Source: Cocos nucifera (Eukaryota > Streptophyta > Magnoliopsida > Arecales > Arecaceae). From it: 64,000 nucleotides of DNA. Where the stretch lies: assembly GCA_006176705.1 (NCBI GenBank), contig QRFJ01000047.1, forward strand, positions 2,081,775 through 2,145,774. Direction: 5' to 3'. Position 1 is the first letter of the stretch. Each line of letters starts with the position of its first letter. The position numbers and the translations under genes are program-made. The notes under the pieces were generated by a model. That model searched no databases, had not been told where the DNA came from, and saw only the letters and a list, made by a program, of their open reading frames with translations. Positions 35,501-45,576 of this stretch are shown here, one piece after another.

Positions 35501-37936
35501 CCATATGACCTCTTGAGAATTTTCTTAACCCTATAACTCGAAGACACTTGTGTTAACAAGAAGAAAAAGGAATGTATACAGGCACTTGAGGAAAAAAAAA
35601 AAAAAAACTTGGGACCCCAGAAGATACTAGTAGCAGGCAATGACGAGTGGCAAAATAAGTCAACCTATGACATGTCAACCTCTACTGATGATGACACACC
35701 ATACATGCATCACACACAGTTAAACAAATTTTTGAATGTGAACAAAGAAAGAAAATGAAGCTAAAAGGAACTTTAAAAAAGAACACCCAAAAGTTGCTAT
35801 TATGAGCTATGAATGGCTTCTGACCCTCAAGTTCTCCATGAGATACAATCTTTAGCCCCCTCTCGCACATAGATTTCAGCCGATAATGCCATCCCTGTCC
35901 TAAAAGGTTGGCCACTGTTGCAAGGAATAGGGTATGATAGATCAAGCTTATATTTCTAGGCAAACTTCTAATTCATCCCAGCTTAAATATAACCAAGCCA
36001 TGGTCCACAAGAGCTAAAGTGAAGTACCAAAAGTGACAAGAAAGATTCATATCATAGGTGAACTCCTTGAAAGAATAAATATTACGTGCAATGATCTCAT
36101 TTTGTGATTGAAACTGAACAGCCATGGAAATCAAAAAGGAAACATTTCTAACCATTAAACTATAAGGTGCAGCAGTATGGCCCTAGAACCAAACAAAGTA
36201 TCAAACGGATGAGCAAGTCGACCTTGATTTGAAAGCAGTAAGAGAACATTATTTTTTTATTAATGTGACAATTTATGTAACAGACAAAAAACCTTATAAG
36301 GGTGGCTTAGTGCACAAGGCTCTTGCCACTATGGGTCACCTTATCCCCACATGGGGAGAGGCTGTTTCTATGTCTAAAATCTGTGACACCCAAATCACAA
36401 TGAAACAACTTTGCCATTGCATCCTGGCTCACCCTCTAAAGAATTTTTTATGCCCAATAAATCAAAAAATTCTCTCCTGCAAAACTTCTTCCAATGTGAT
36501 GGAAAGTTAGAAATACCAAACCCGCTCAAGAGTTGACTAGGAGATCCTACCTATTCATCATATTCCATACAATTTATCTGTACTAATTTAACTAAACATG
36601 CAAAATCCAGAAATTCTAGTAAAGGCTATCAAAATCATTTACCACATGCCTTTTCAAGGTTGGGCTCCTAGTAACAGCCATCTAGGCAGGACTTCAGTAA
36701 GCGGGCATCCGACAACCTAATACTGCCACATGTGCAGGTTGACAATAAAACCCCCTCAACAAGCATTCCCTGCGATCCTGTACTTTTAAATTAGTTACTC
36801 TCAAGGGGCATCTCTAACAGTTTAAAGTCGTTGCTGTTCTGTAATTTTACTGAAACTGTAACGAGGTATATATTATAAACATATGCCTAGTAGCTTATGA
36901 TAATTCACAATCTACATGTTCATTGAAGTTATAACAAGTTATCAACCACAATCTTTTAATATTAATAATAATTTAAAAAGAAAAGTAAAAAATGTAGCAA
37001 TACAGAAGAAAGATGTGGGGCTAAAAATGATGAATAAGAACTTCAAGGTAAAAAGAAAAAGCCAAAACATTTGAAATTAGAGAAGTTGTCTGGTGTTATC
37101 AGCTTCTTGCCGGTCCACCAACAGCAAGTAACAGCTTACCTCAAAGTCCACATCCCTCGACTTACATCTTCTTCCTTTCTTTTGCTCTTTTTCTTCTCTG
37201 TCCTTCTTTCTTGACTGCCTAAACACCGCATGACCGTGCCTGTGACCTTTTCTTTCCAGTGCCCTAGCTATTACTAACACGATCTATTCATTACAGGAAC
37301 GTCGTGCTCTATTTCTTGTGAATATCCCATAGCTTACATACCAAAAATTTATATACGTGCACACAACGAAAAAACTTCCCATAGCGAAAGGTTAAGCAGA
37401 GGAAATACAAAGAAATGGTTTAGAAAAAAAAAAACAACCTTTATAATCTGACAGTTAAATGGCAAGAGAAAATAAAGAACGATTTAAAGATCAAACGATT
37501 CAAACCTTAATAATACTCTTGAGATGCTTAACGAGCTCGGAATCCGAAGAAGGATTGGGGGAGTGCTCTTCAAATTCGCAAGTCACAACAAACAATAAAA
37601 GAGAAATAAAATGAGATATTGCTCTCATAAAATTCTAGGAAAAAATCAGGGGAAAAAACGACATTTAGGTCAACGAGCAATCGTTTTTCAAGTGATACCT
37701 GGTGAATTGTGCAAGCTGGAGCGATCAATTAAGACGGACACCGTCGGGCGGGAGGAATCTCGGAGATTCTCATGAGGTTCTTCCTCTTGAGACGGAGAAG
37801 GGTTTAGGGTTTGAGGAGTGGTATGAGAAGACAAGGACCTAAGCGATCGAATCGAGGGAGCGAACGCGAGAGGAAGGGTTTGGAGGAGGCCATTGGAGAG
37901 GAGAGGGGAGGCTCGAGAGAGCGACCTCCGAAGCAT
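29513..37936 (-). CDS. NDUFAF7: NDUFAF7-family protein arginine methyltransferase, mitochondrial complex I assembly, ten exons
   Basis: NDUFAF7 (MidA, DUF185/Methyltransf_28) is a mitochondrial S-adenosylmethionine-dependent methyltransferase. In animals it dimethylates an arginine of complex I subunit NDUFS2 and is needed for early assembly. The exons I infer, in coding order, are 37936-37699, 37567-37506, 34713-34570, 34248-34138, 33992-33788, 33643-33585, 31241-31189, 31084-30856, 30036-29928 and 29775-29513. All phases agree and give 490 residues. The N-terminus is rich in Arg, Ser and Leu and lacks acids for over 40 residues, as in a mitochondrial presequence. The SAM-binding motif is ELGPGRGTLMADLLR (residues 171-185). 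Further family blocks are GGDFITSPEVSQMFGE, HEFYDALPVHQFQ (261-273), DYGKNG and GPITQSQFLGYLGI. The length fits plant members. Intron 2 (2.8 kb) carries a SINE and intron 6 (2.3 kb) a hAT-like MITE. The start is the first ATG after a TATA box. Confidence 0.92.
30580..30712. repeat. Pyrimidine-rich/poly-G low-complexity tract in NDUFAF7 intron 8
   Basis: A CT- and T-rich stretch runs into GT repeats and then a run of 16 G (30696-30711). On the transcribed strand it is purine- and C-rich. Similar T-then-G tracts occur at 20083-20120 and 34906-34946. Run lengths may be inexact in the assembly. Confidence 0.75.
32182..32558. mobile_element. hAT-like non-autonomous element (MITE) in NDUFAF7 intron 6
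   Basis: The element starts TAGGGGTGGCAATTT and ends with the inverse ATTGCCACCCCTA. The flanking octamers CTAATGGG (32174-32181) and CTACTGGG (32559-32566) differ at one position, indicating an 8-bp hAT target duplication. The interior is made of GACCCGACCC/GGGTCGGGT-type words near the ends and has no open frame. Its intronic site should be neutral to the coding sequence. Confidence 0.85.
34906..34970. repeat. Poly-T/poly-G/poly-A low-complexity tract in NDUFAF7 intron 2
   Basis: A T run is followed by about 20 G (34926-34945) and then an A run. The tract lies within intron 2, close to the acceptor-distal side of exon 3. It could form a G-quadruplex, or the lengths may reflect assembly slippage. 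Confidence 0.75.
36298..36436 (-). mobile_element. Decayed Au-like tRNA-derived SINE in NDUFAF7 intron 2
   Basis: Read on the minus strand, this resembles the plant Au SINE consensus as I know it. It opens with a GGGTGAGCC-like start and a box A-like TGCAATGGCAAAGTT. A box B-like GTCACAGATTTTAGAC follows, then GAAACAGCCTCTCCCCA, and it ends AGAGCCTTGTGCACTAAGCC. The middle appears shortened relative to that family. The copy is in the same orientation as the host gene. No target duplication was identified, so its age and exact ends are uncertain. Confidence 0.65.
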
Positions 37937-37979
37937 CGAGGGCGAGAGAGATCGAGGCGGTCGTGCAGGCGCCCTGGAG

Positions 37980-37992
37980 TTTTATATAATAA
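37980..37992 (-). promoter_or_regulatory. Probable TATA box of the NDUFAF7 gene
   Basis: On the minus strand the word TTATTATATAAAAC lies about 45-55 bases upstream of the ATG at 37936. Transcription starting some 30 bases downstream would leave a leader of only about 15-25 nt, which is short but not exceptional. Confidence 0.55.
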
Positions 37993-37994
37993 AA

Positions 37995-39118
37995 TCCTAG
38001 AATCTTGCTCGTAATATTTACGCTAGGGACTCAACCGCCTAATTGCTTAAACCAACTAATGTCGGCAAACCCGACACAAAACTCGGTCGACCATAACCAT
38101 TACGGATAAATTAATGCCTGCTTGCAGTTGCAGGAAATTGTGCAGATGACGACATTTTTTGAGGTGCCAACCTCATTTCAATTTAGTGGTTGTAAGTACT
38201 ACGGATAAATGCCCCTCCCAACTTGAATAACATTACAGTTGTGTCAGTTTTACTTAAAATTAATAATCAAGAAGGAAGAACAACATTAATTCTCATTATT
38301 GGCATTACTATCTTTTTTTCAAGATTATATTTTTGATCCATGACTAGTTGACAACATTATAATGATGGGGCTATAAATTTTGTAATAAGCAGTTTCTACT
38401 AAATTGTGTCATAAATTTTTTATTTTTTTAAGATTTAATTATCTAATATTTGATGATTTGTGCATGGGCTAGAATATAAAATTCATAATAATTTTGTCAT
38501 GTTATAAATTGCACATGTTTTCATTAAAAAAAATATTTATACATGTAAATATAAATATTATGTATAAATTATTTTCCAATTATCCTTGGGTTAATGATTT
38601 GGGTGTAGCCCACATCCGAACTTCAGTTCAAGACATGCAGATTGATTCCATGAAACAAGCTCCAAAATCCTTTCTTTTTTAAAAAAATAAAAAAGGTATT
38701 TCACATTCTTGTTTTGAAACCTGATTTTGTGTCACTATCAGCTTGGACTTCATAGATGGAATCAAGCAAAACCTGGTTATACAGTACAAGATCATGTAAC
38801 ATATGGTTTATTGAAGAGATATGGTTAGCCCATGATCCAAAACTAGGCTATATGGATTATAGACGAGATATGGTTAGCCCATGACTCGAAACTAGGCTAT
38901 AAATTATAATCAAAATTTGCTTTGCAAAGCATAGTATATGTTGATAGCTAAAGAGAAAAAAAAATACCAAGCTGGCAATATTTAACACACTTTATGGCCG
39001 AGCAACCAATATTTGTCACACTTTATAGCACCTTTTCACCTTTTTTTTTTTTTTTTCCTAATATTTATTGGCTAACGTTGTAACTGTTGTGTTAAGTCCT
39101 GAAAAGTGGACATCTATT
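37995..39118. other. Upstream flank of NDUFAF7 with a short tandem duplication; no gene seen
   Basis: The stretch contains a tandem duplication of about 49 bases (GATATGGTTAGCCCATGA words at about 38817 and 38866, each followed by a CGAAACTAGGCTATA-like end) and a T run at 39040-39057. No open frame has protein features. The left boundary of the copia LTR that follows is not sharply defined. Confidence 0.45.
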
Positions 39119-39119
39119 T

Positions 39120-39616
39120 TGACTGTAACAGAAATCTCATCTTGCTTGTGATTATCATGTAAATAATTTCCATGAATCAATGCAGAAGATTAGAATACAA
39201 AAAATAGATGCGTACCTATGTTCGTCATTATTTTATTAAGAACGACAGCAGCGGATGCTTAGACGAACACCGAAACCAAATTCTTCTCCATCAGCTTCTT
39301 CTCAACAGGCGGCTATTTGATGGGACAAACCAGAGAACTAATCTTACGGTATTTATAAAAAATGGAGAGAAGATCTAGCCATATAAAATAAAATTCTAAT
39401 AGACCCATCCATCATGGACTCATGTCGGACCAAAGCCTATACTATGTTGTCCTACCTATACCAAATCAAACAAGGTGCACCTAGCCCGGAACAAAAAGAT
39501 CGTAAACAATATTGGACTTACATGCATGTCTATCAATTCGGATCGCATAATCAGTTTATTTTTAATAAAATAAATAATTAATTAATGGTAGCCCATAATT
39601 AAAAAAAATTCTCACA
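39120..39616 (-). repeat. 3' LTR of the decayed Ty1/copia element (approximate left end)
   Basis: On the minus strand a purine-rich stretch (CAAGTGAAAGAATG, about 39617-39632) of the kind seen at copia polypurine tracts is followed by TGTGAGAA, taken as the LTR start at 39616. About 260 bases further on is a TATA-like word (TTTTATAAATACCG, about 39347-39360). The 5' LTR is not in the window, so the outer end cannot be fixed by comparison and 39120 is an estimate. Confidence 0.5.
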
Positions 39617-40110
39617 TTCTTTCACTTGGGCAACATTAATTAGAATTCTAAAATTTTAAAAATATTTTGCTTTTAAAAATAACTCTCGAGCTGAATAACA
39701 GAAAATATAGTACATGGCCATGATTTTGAAAAATATATGATCCATAGACAGCACCTCAGAATTGACTCGGTCTAGTAGTATTGATCATGCTGAATCATGA
39801 AAGTCATTGTATTCTTTATCTGATACAAGACCTATCTATGATTACAAACATAACTAATACTATCGACATAAGTCTTGATGTGGTAGTGTAGCAAGAAAAT
39901 AGCATCCAATAGTGATCCAAACATATGCTATTTTCATTATCAGTCCTTCAATTTTTTTTCAATATGTTTAGGTACAAAATAAGCAAGAAAAATTCTAATG
40001 ACTTTCATAATAAGCCATACTACCTCACATACTCAACATGGTGTCAATGACGAGACAGCACAATATATCTGAGACTCGACACCTGGTCTCATATTTCATA
40101 TAATAAGTAT
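39617..40110 (-). mobile_element. 3' non-coding tail of the copia internal domain (split piece)
   Basis: This lies between the copia LTR and the inserted gypsy derivative. Together with 45577-45780 it would form one continuous non-coding tail between the RNase H end and the polypurine tract. The junctions at 40110 and 45577 carry the derivative's presumed target duplication (AGTAT and GGTAC). Confidence 0.5.
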
Positions 40111-41187
40111 CGTTGGTGTGAAATCTAGTTTACGCTGGATCAAACTAGAGTTGAGGAAAAAGAGGTCGCCGTCGGTGATCTGTAAAATAAAGTTCCATCC
40201 GAAGTCGGTGGTGGTGGCTCCGGCAAGATCCTCCGACGATCAAGTCAGCTCTTCTAACCAACAGAAATAGAGTGCTCAGAAAAGAATTTAGCAGAGTTCT
40301 GGGAAGGAGAAGAGAGCTTAGAGAAAATGTATCTGGAGAATTTCTTTTTATAGATGGAGCTTGTAACAGACTGATAGTAACAGCCGTAACCGTCCAATAG
40401 TGGGCCGCTCAGAGCCATGTGAAATTTATTATGAAGAGATATCGCCCATAGTAGACTGATAATTACAGCCGTAATTATCCGATAATGGGATCACCTGTAG
40501 TAGATTGATAATGATAGCCGTAATCATCCGATAGTGGGCCGCTCGGGGCCACATGAAGTTTGTTATAGAGGGAGGTATTCGTTATCGTGATGTATCCTTT
40601 CATTGAGATTTAATAGTTGAAGTTTGGAGAAAGCAGGCGTCGGTTGGTGAAGAGCTTTGACATACATCAATTCCAGAGGAGTTCGAACTCCTAAAAGGAA
40701 TATGGCTAGAGGAGATCATCTGAGAGGAATACTAGTTGAAATCTGAAAGTAATCCACTGAAGGAATTCAGATGGAGTTCGACTGATGAAGAAGTCCATAA
40801 GGAGTCCAATTGATGGAGAAATTCGGAAGAAGTTCGATTGATAGGAAAGTTTGAAAAAAGTCCGACTGATGGAAAAGTTCGGAAGGAGTCCGACTGATGA
40901 AGAAGTTTGGCTGAAGGAGAAGTCTGAGAGAAGTTCAGTTGAAGAAGAAGTCCGAAAGGAGTTCGATTGCTAAAGAAGTCCGTGAGGGGTTCGACCGTTA
41001 GAGGAGTTCGACCGCTGGAGGAGTCTAGAAGGGGTTCAGCCGCTGGAGAAGTTCGACTGCTGAAGAAGTCTGGGAGGGGTTTGATCACTGAAGGAAGAAT
41101 TTTCGATCGAAACTCTTCCATGATTACCAGTTACATTAGGCTAAGCATCAGACTGAACTTCGATGGAAGTAAGGTTTATCCCCAACA
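40111..41187 (-). repeat. 3' LTR of the pol-less gypsy element
   Basis: It pairs with 44543-45576 over its whole length, with many substitutions. A TATA-like word on the minus strand (CTATAAAAAG, about 40345-40354) lies where the paired LTR has its own. The section 40740-41060 is a tandem array of about 28 bp built on AAGGAGTCCGACTGATGG. The purine-rich stretch AGTGGGGAGACTAG lies just outside the LTR, in polypurine-tract position. Confidence 0.85.
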
Positions 41188-41239
41188 CTAGTCTCCCCAC
41201 TTTCGAGTTCGAAATTCGAAGGAAGAGAGTACAAAAAAG

Positions 41240-42045
41240 ATGACTATCGAAGTTTTTTTTCGAACTCTGTACCCATTGAGGTTGAAGCTCAGAGGAGATC
41301 TTATCTTCTGTTGAAGTTGAAGCTCGGAGGAGATCTTATCTTCAGTTGAAGTTGAAGCTCGAAAGGGATCTTATCTCTCGTGGAGATTGAGAGAGATCTT
41401 ATCTTCTTTTGAAATTGAAGCTCGAGGAAGATCTTATCTTTGGTTGAAATTGAAGCTCGAAAGAGATCTTATCTCCCATGGAGGTTGAGAGAGATCTTAT
41501 CTTCTTTTGAAGTTGAAGCTCGGAGGAGATTTTATCTCCAACCGAGGTTGAAGCCTGAAGGAGATCTTATCTCCAATTGAGATTGAAGGAGATCCTATCT
41601 TCTGTTGAAGTTGAAGCTCGAAAAGATCTTATCTCCAACCGAGGTTGAAGCCCGGGGGAGATCTTATCTTCAGCCAAGGTTGAAAGAGATCCTATCTCCT
41701 ATTGAAGTTGAAGCTCGGGAGAGATCTTATCTCCAACCGAGATGAAAACCGGGGAAGATCTTATCTTCAGCCGAGGTTGAAGGAGATCCTATCTTCTGTT
41801 GAAGTTGAAGCTCGGGAGAGATCTTATCTCCAGTTGAGGTTGAAACTCGGAAGAGATCTTATCTCCTATTGAGGTTGAAGAAGATCTTATCTCCAGTCGA
41901 GGTTGAAGCTCGGAGGAGATCTTATCTCCAGTCGAGGTTAAAGGAGATCTTATCTCCTGCTGAGATTGAAGCTCGGAGGAGATCTTATCTCCAGCCGAGA
42001 TTGAAATTCGGAGGAGATCTTATCTCCTGTTAAGTTCGGACAGGA
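41240..42045 (-). repeat. Tandem array of about 35-bp units (GAAGCTCGGAGGAGATCTTATCT type)
   Basis: Some twenty imperfect copies of a roughly 35-bp unit built on TTGAAGCTCGGAGGAGATC, with shorter variants of about 25-28 bp interspersed. The array lies between the 3' LTR and the 116-bp-type repeats. The fuller element has only a faint counterpart at 57460-57760, so this array was amplified in the derivative lineage or lost in the other. Confidence 0.85.
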
Positions 42046-42229
42046 AGCATGCGAAGGCAGGATAGTCCGAAGGTTCCCCGAGGTTGACCTCGGCTTTTGA
42101 GAGGAGGAAGATGACATAGAGGCGGAACCATCTAATATGGTAGTCAACCTTTCCTTTTCGCATTTGATGTAGTCAGATTATCGTGGAAAAGCATGTATAG
42201 GAATTCTCCACCGAGCTTCTTCCTTCTCC

Positions 42230-42600
42230 ACATCTTTGGTCTATGAGATTCTGACTTTTGCTCATATTAGGATGAGACTTTTCTTCTATTCTTAACATGG
42301 CTTATGGGGGTGCACTAGGATCGTCGGTACGGCCTCTCCCTCCATCTTATCTTATATCAACGAGGTCTTCGACTTTACTCACATTAGGATGAGGTTCTTC
42401 TTCTATTTCTAACGGACTGTAGGGGCATATTAGGACCGTTGTCAGGATCTCTCCCCTCATCTCGTCTAAAATGAATGAGGCCTTCGAGTTTGCTCACGTT
42501 AGGATGAGGTTCTTCTCATGTTTTAAATAACTGAAGGTTTTCGACTTGCTCATATTAGGATGAGATTCTCCTCTTGTTCTTAACATGACTATTTTTGATT
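42230..42600 (-). repeat. Degenerate repeats of about 116 bp, counterpart of 57785-58415
   Basis: About three decayed copies of a unit containing GCTCATATTAGGATGAG and a following TTCTT/TTCTAAC stretch. They correspond to GCTCACGCTAGGACGAGG in the fuller gypsy element. Most differences are C-to-T and G-to-A, the expected decay of methylated repeats. Confidence 0.75.
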
Positions 42601-42783
42601 GCTTCTTTCCTATCATCACATAGTTTTTGTACCAAGAAATAATAATATTGAAATGGAGGAGTTTTATTGAAGAAAAATTACTGACAATATATTCTTAGAT
42701 TTTCTAAATTTTAAAGTCGTGGGAGCGTTGTTCCTCCAAGCTTCTTCAGATGATAAGTTCTAGGCCAGACGACCTCCTTTATT

Positions 42784-44350
42784 TCATATGGGCCTTCTCA
42801 ATTTAGGGCAAGCTTCCCCTGACTTTGAGGCTGAGAGATGGTGGCTCATCGAAGCACTAAGTCTCCTAAAGATAGTATTGATGATGTCGAGAGACGGTCG
42901 ATCTTCTTGTTGTTCTTTCCTCCTTGGTGGTTCTGGCTGCAGCAGGGCCCTCGGCCTATCTTTTCTTGCTTCAGACCGACGTCCGAGGAATCGATCCAGT
43001 CGGTCTCTCCTAATGAGCTCCTTGATCTCGTCTTGGAGCTGAATGAATTCTTCAATATCATAGCCGTGGTCACGATGGTAGAGGTAGTATTTACTAGGAT
43101 TGCGCTTGCCAGGATGAGTGCGCATCCTTTCAGGCCTCGATAGTTACTTCTTGATCTTCATCAATACTTACATTTTTGGAGCATTGAGGGGGGCGTAGTT
43201 GTGAAACTTTTTAAGGAGAGAACTTCGTCGTGCCCTTCTATCGGAACTTCTTTGATGACGAGCTCGAGGAGTTCAGGCTTGCTTACACTCAGGGGGAGTC
43301 CATGAGTGCGATCGAACTTCATTCGATCCTCCATCAGCCACGAATTTATTAAACTCGTCCGTTTGTTGCTCTCCTATGGCTTCCTCATTTTTTAATTTGA
43401 AGGCTTCTTTCGCTCGGGCATATCCTTCAGCTCGAGCTAATAAATCAACAAAGTTCCTGGGGTACTTCTTCTCCAGAAAGAACATCAAATCATTCTTCTG
43501 AAGGCCGCCCTTGAGTGCGGCCATTGCAACAGATTAGTCCAAATTCCGGACCTTCAATGCAGCAGCATTAAATCGGATGACATAAGTTCGGATAGATTCT
43601 CCCTCCTTCTGCTTGATATTCATCAGAAAATTCAAACTTTGGCCGGGACATCGACTGCTAACAAAATGAGCCACAAACTGATGGCTCATCTGATCAAAGA
43701 AGAAGATCGTATCCGACTTCAACGTCGAGTATCAGTTTCTTGCTGCTTTCTTTAAGGTAGATGAAAAAGCTCGACATAAGATGGCATTTGGTACACCATG
43801 GAGTAGCATCATGGTCCGGAAGGCCTTCACATGATCGACTGGATCAGAGGTTCCATCGTAGCTTTCAAATTGAAAAAGCTTGAAGTTCGGTGGAATAGAC
43901 TCTTACATAATTCGAGGAGAGAAAGGAGGATCGATGCAGACATCATCATGGTGAGTCGGTGCAATATGGCAGAGTTTCTCAATCCGCTGATCCATCTTCC
44001 ATAGTTTTTGATCGAGGACGTCATCTCGATCGCAGATCTTGGAAAGTTTCCTACTGTAGATGGGGAAGGTCTTTTTTAAAAAAGAATCATGATCCGAACA
44101 AGAATCCTCTGCACTCTATTTTTTCTTTTCAGGGGCGACGGGTATGCTAACCCAAGTGCTCCTCTTTGGGATCGATTTCTGACATCCTGATGGTGGATTT
44201 TTTGATGGAACTACTACCGGGGGCTGCCGCATGGTCTACACCATTTCGGTGAGACCCTGAATTCGCTGCATCAGTAGGTTAAACTGCTCCGGATCTACCA
44301 TGACCATCGATGGAGGAGAAGGTTGAAGCACCGATGATGGAGTAGAAATG
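42784..44350 (-). pseudogene. Decayed gag of the pol-less gypsy element
   Basis: Broken frames at 44024-43827, 43722-43534, 43524-43273 and 43125-42784 match the gag of the element at 64000-61213. Shared blocks include MSHQFVAHFVSSRCPGQ, MAALKGGLQKNDLMF, EKKYPRNFVDLLARAEGYA and YHRDHG. The zinc-knuckle-like segment has lost its metal ligands (YLYHRDHGYDIEEF, where the relative has CLYHRDHGHDTEEC). The frame runs directly from the end of gag into sequence that lies after integrase in the relative. No function is expected. Confidence 0.8.
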
Positions 44351-44542
44351 AATAGATCTGGCTTAGATTTGATGGTAGAAGCGGTAAATCTCTGGATAGT
44401 CACATTCTTTAGAGGTATTTCTTGGGATTGAAGGAGAGGATGGAGATGAATCTTGAAGAAGAAGATCCACAGGATCGACTAAGTACTTCTTTAAGAATAA
44501 GGATACCTCAGGAATAGAGTGTCCTTCCTCTAACGCTAATCC

Positions 44543-45576
44543 TATTGGTGCAAAATTTGATTGATGCTGGATCGAGCTAGAGTTGAAGAAAAAGAGATCG
44601 TCATCGGTGACCTATAAAATAAAGTTTCATCTGGAGTCGGTGGTGGTAGCTCCGACAGGACTCTCCGACGATCAAGTCAGCTCTTCTGGCCAATAGGAAT
44701 GGAGTACTCAGAAAACAATTTAACAGAGTTCTGGGAAGAAGAAGAGAGCTTAGAAAAAATCTATCTAGAGGATTCTTTTTTATAGATGGAGCCTATAACA
44801 GACTGATAGTGATAGTCATAATCATTTGGTAGTGGATTGCTCGGAGCCATATAAAATTTATTATGGAGAGAGGTGTCGTCCATAACAGACTAATAATGAT
44901 GGTCGTAACCATCCGGTAGTGGAGTCGTTTGTAGCAGACTGATAATGATAGCCGTAACCATTCGATAGTGGGCCCCTCGGGGTCATATGGAGTTTGTTAT
45001 GGAAAGAGATGTCTATTGTCGTGATGTGCCCATTCGTTAAGATTTAATAGTTGAAGTTTGGAGGAAGTAGACGTCGGTTGGTGAAGAGCTTTGACATACA
45101 TCAATTTCAGAGAAGTTCGGACTTCTAAAGAGAATATGGCTAGAGGGGATCATCCAAAAGAAATATTAGTTGAAATTTAAAAGTAATCCGTTGGAGGAAT
45201 CCAGATGGAGTTCGACTAATGGAGAAGTCCGAAAGGAATCCGACTGATGGAGAAGTCTAGAAGGAGTCCGACTGATAGAGAAGTTCGAAAGAAATTCGAC
45301 TGATGAAAAAGTTCGGAAGGAGTCCGACTGATGGAGAAGTTTGGCTAAAGAAGAAGTCTGGGAGAAGTTTAGTTGAAGGAGAAATTTGGAAGGAGTTCGA
45401 CCGCTGGAGGAGTCTGGAAGGGGTTCGACTGCTGAAGGAGTTTGATTGCTGAAGAAGTTTGGGAGGGGTTTAGCTGCTGGAGGAAGAATTCTCGATCGAA
45501 GCTCTTTCGTGATTACCAATTACATTAGGCTAAGCATCAGACTGGACTTTGGTGGAAGCGAGATTTATCCCCAATA
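44543..45576 (-). repeat. 5' LTR of the pol-less gypsy element
   Basis: It pairs with 40111-41187. The minus-strand TATA-like word lies at about 44776-44786, and a 28-bp-type array at about 45200-45440. Just inside the element (below 44543) the minus strand reads GATTAGCGTTAGAGGAAGGA, in primer-binding-site position, but I cannot name the priming tRNA. Confidence 0.83.

Larger units (their letters stand above)
40111..45576 (-). mobile_element. Pol-less Ty3/gypsy (Tat-type) LTR element, both LTRs present
   Basis: The element is 5.5 kb long. Its LTRs (40111-41187 and 44543-45576) begin and end with the decayed pair TGTTGG/CCAACA. The flanking pentamers AGTAT and GGTAC differ by two transitions of the cytosine-deamination type, which suits an old 5-bp duplication. 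Gag remnants, two internal tandem arrays and an integrase-side tail are present. Protease, reverse transcriptase, RNase H and integrase are absent. Sequence order and wording match the fuller element at 54168-64000, so this is a deletion derivative of that family. It is inserted into the 3' tail of a copia element. Confidence 0.85.

Noticed and set aside
41240..42045. CRISPR-like array
   Set aside because: The units are contiguous and imperfect with no unique spacers, and they lie inside a plant LTR element.
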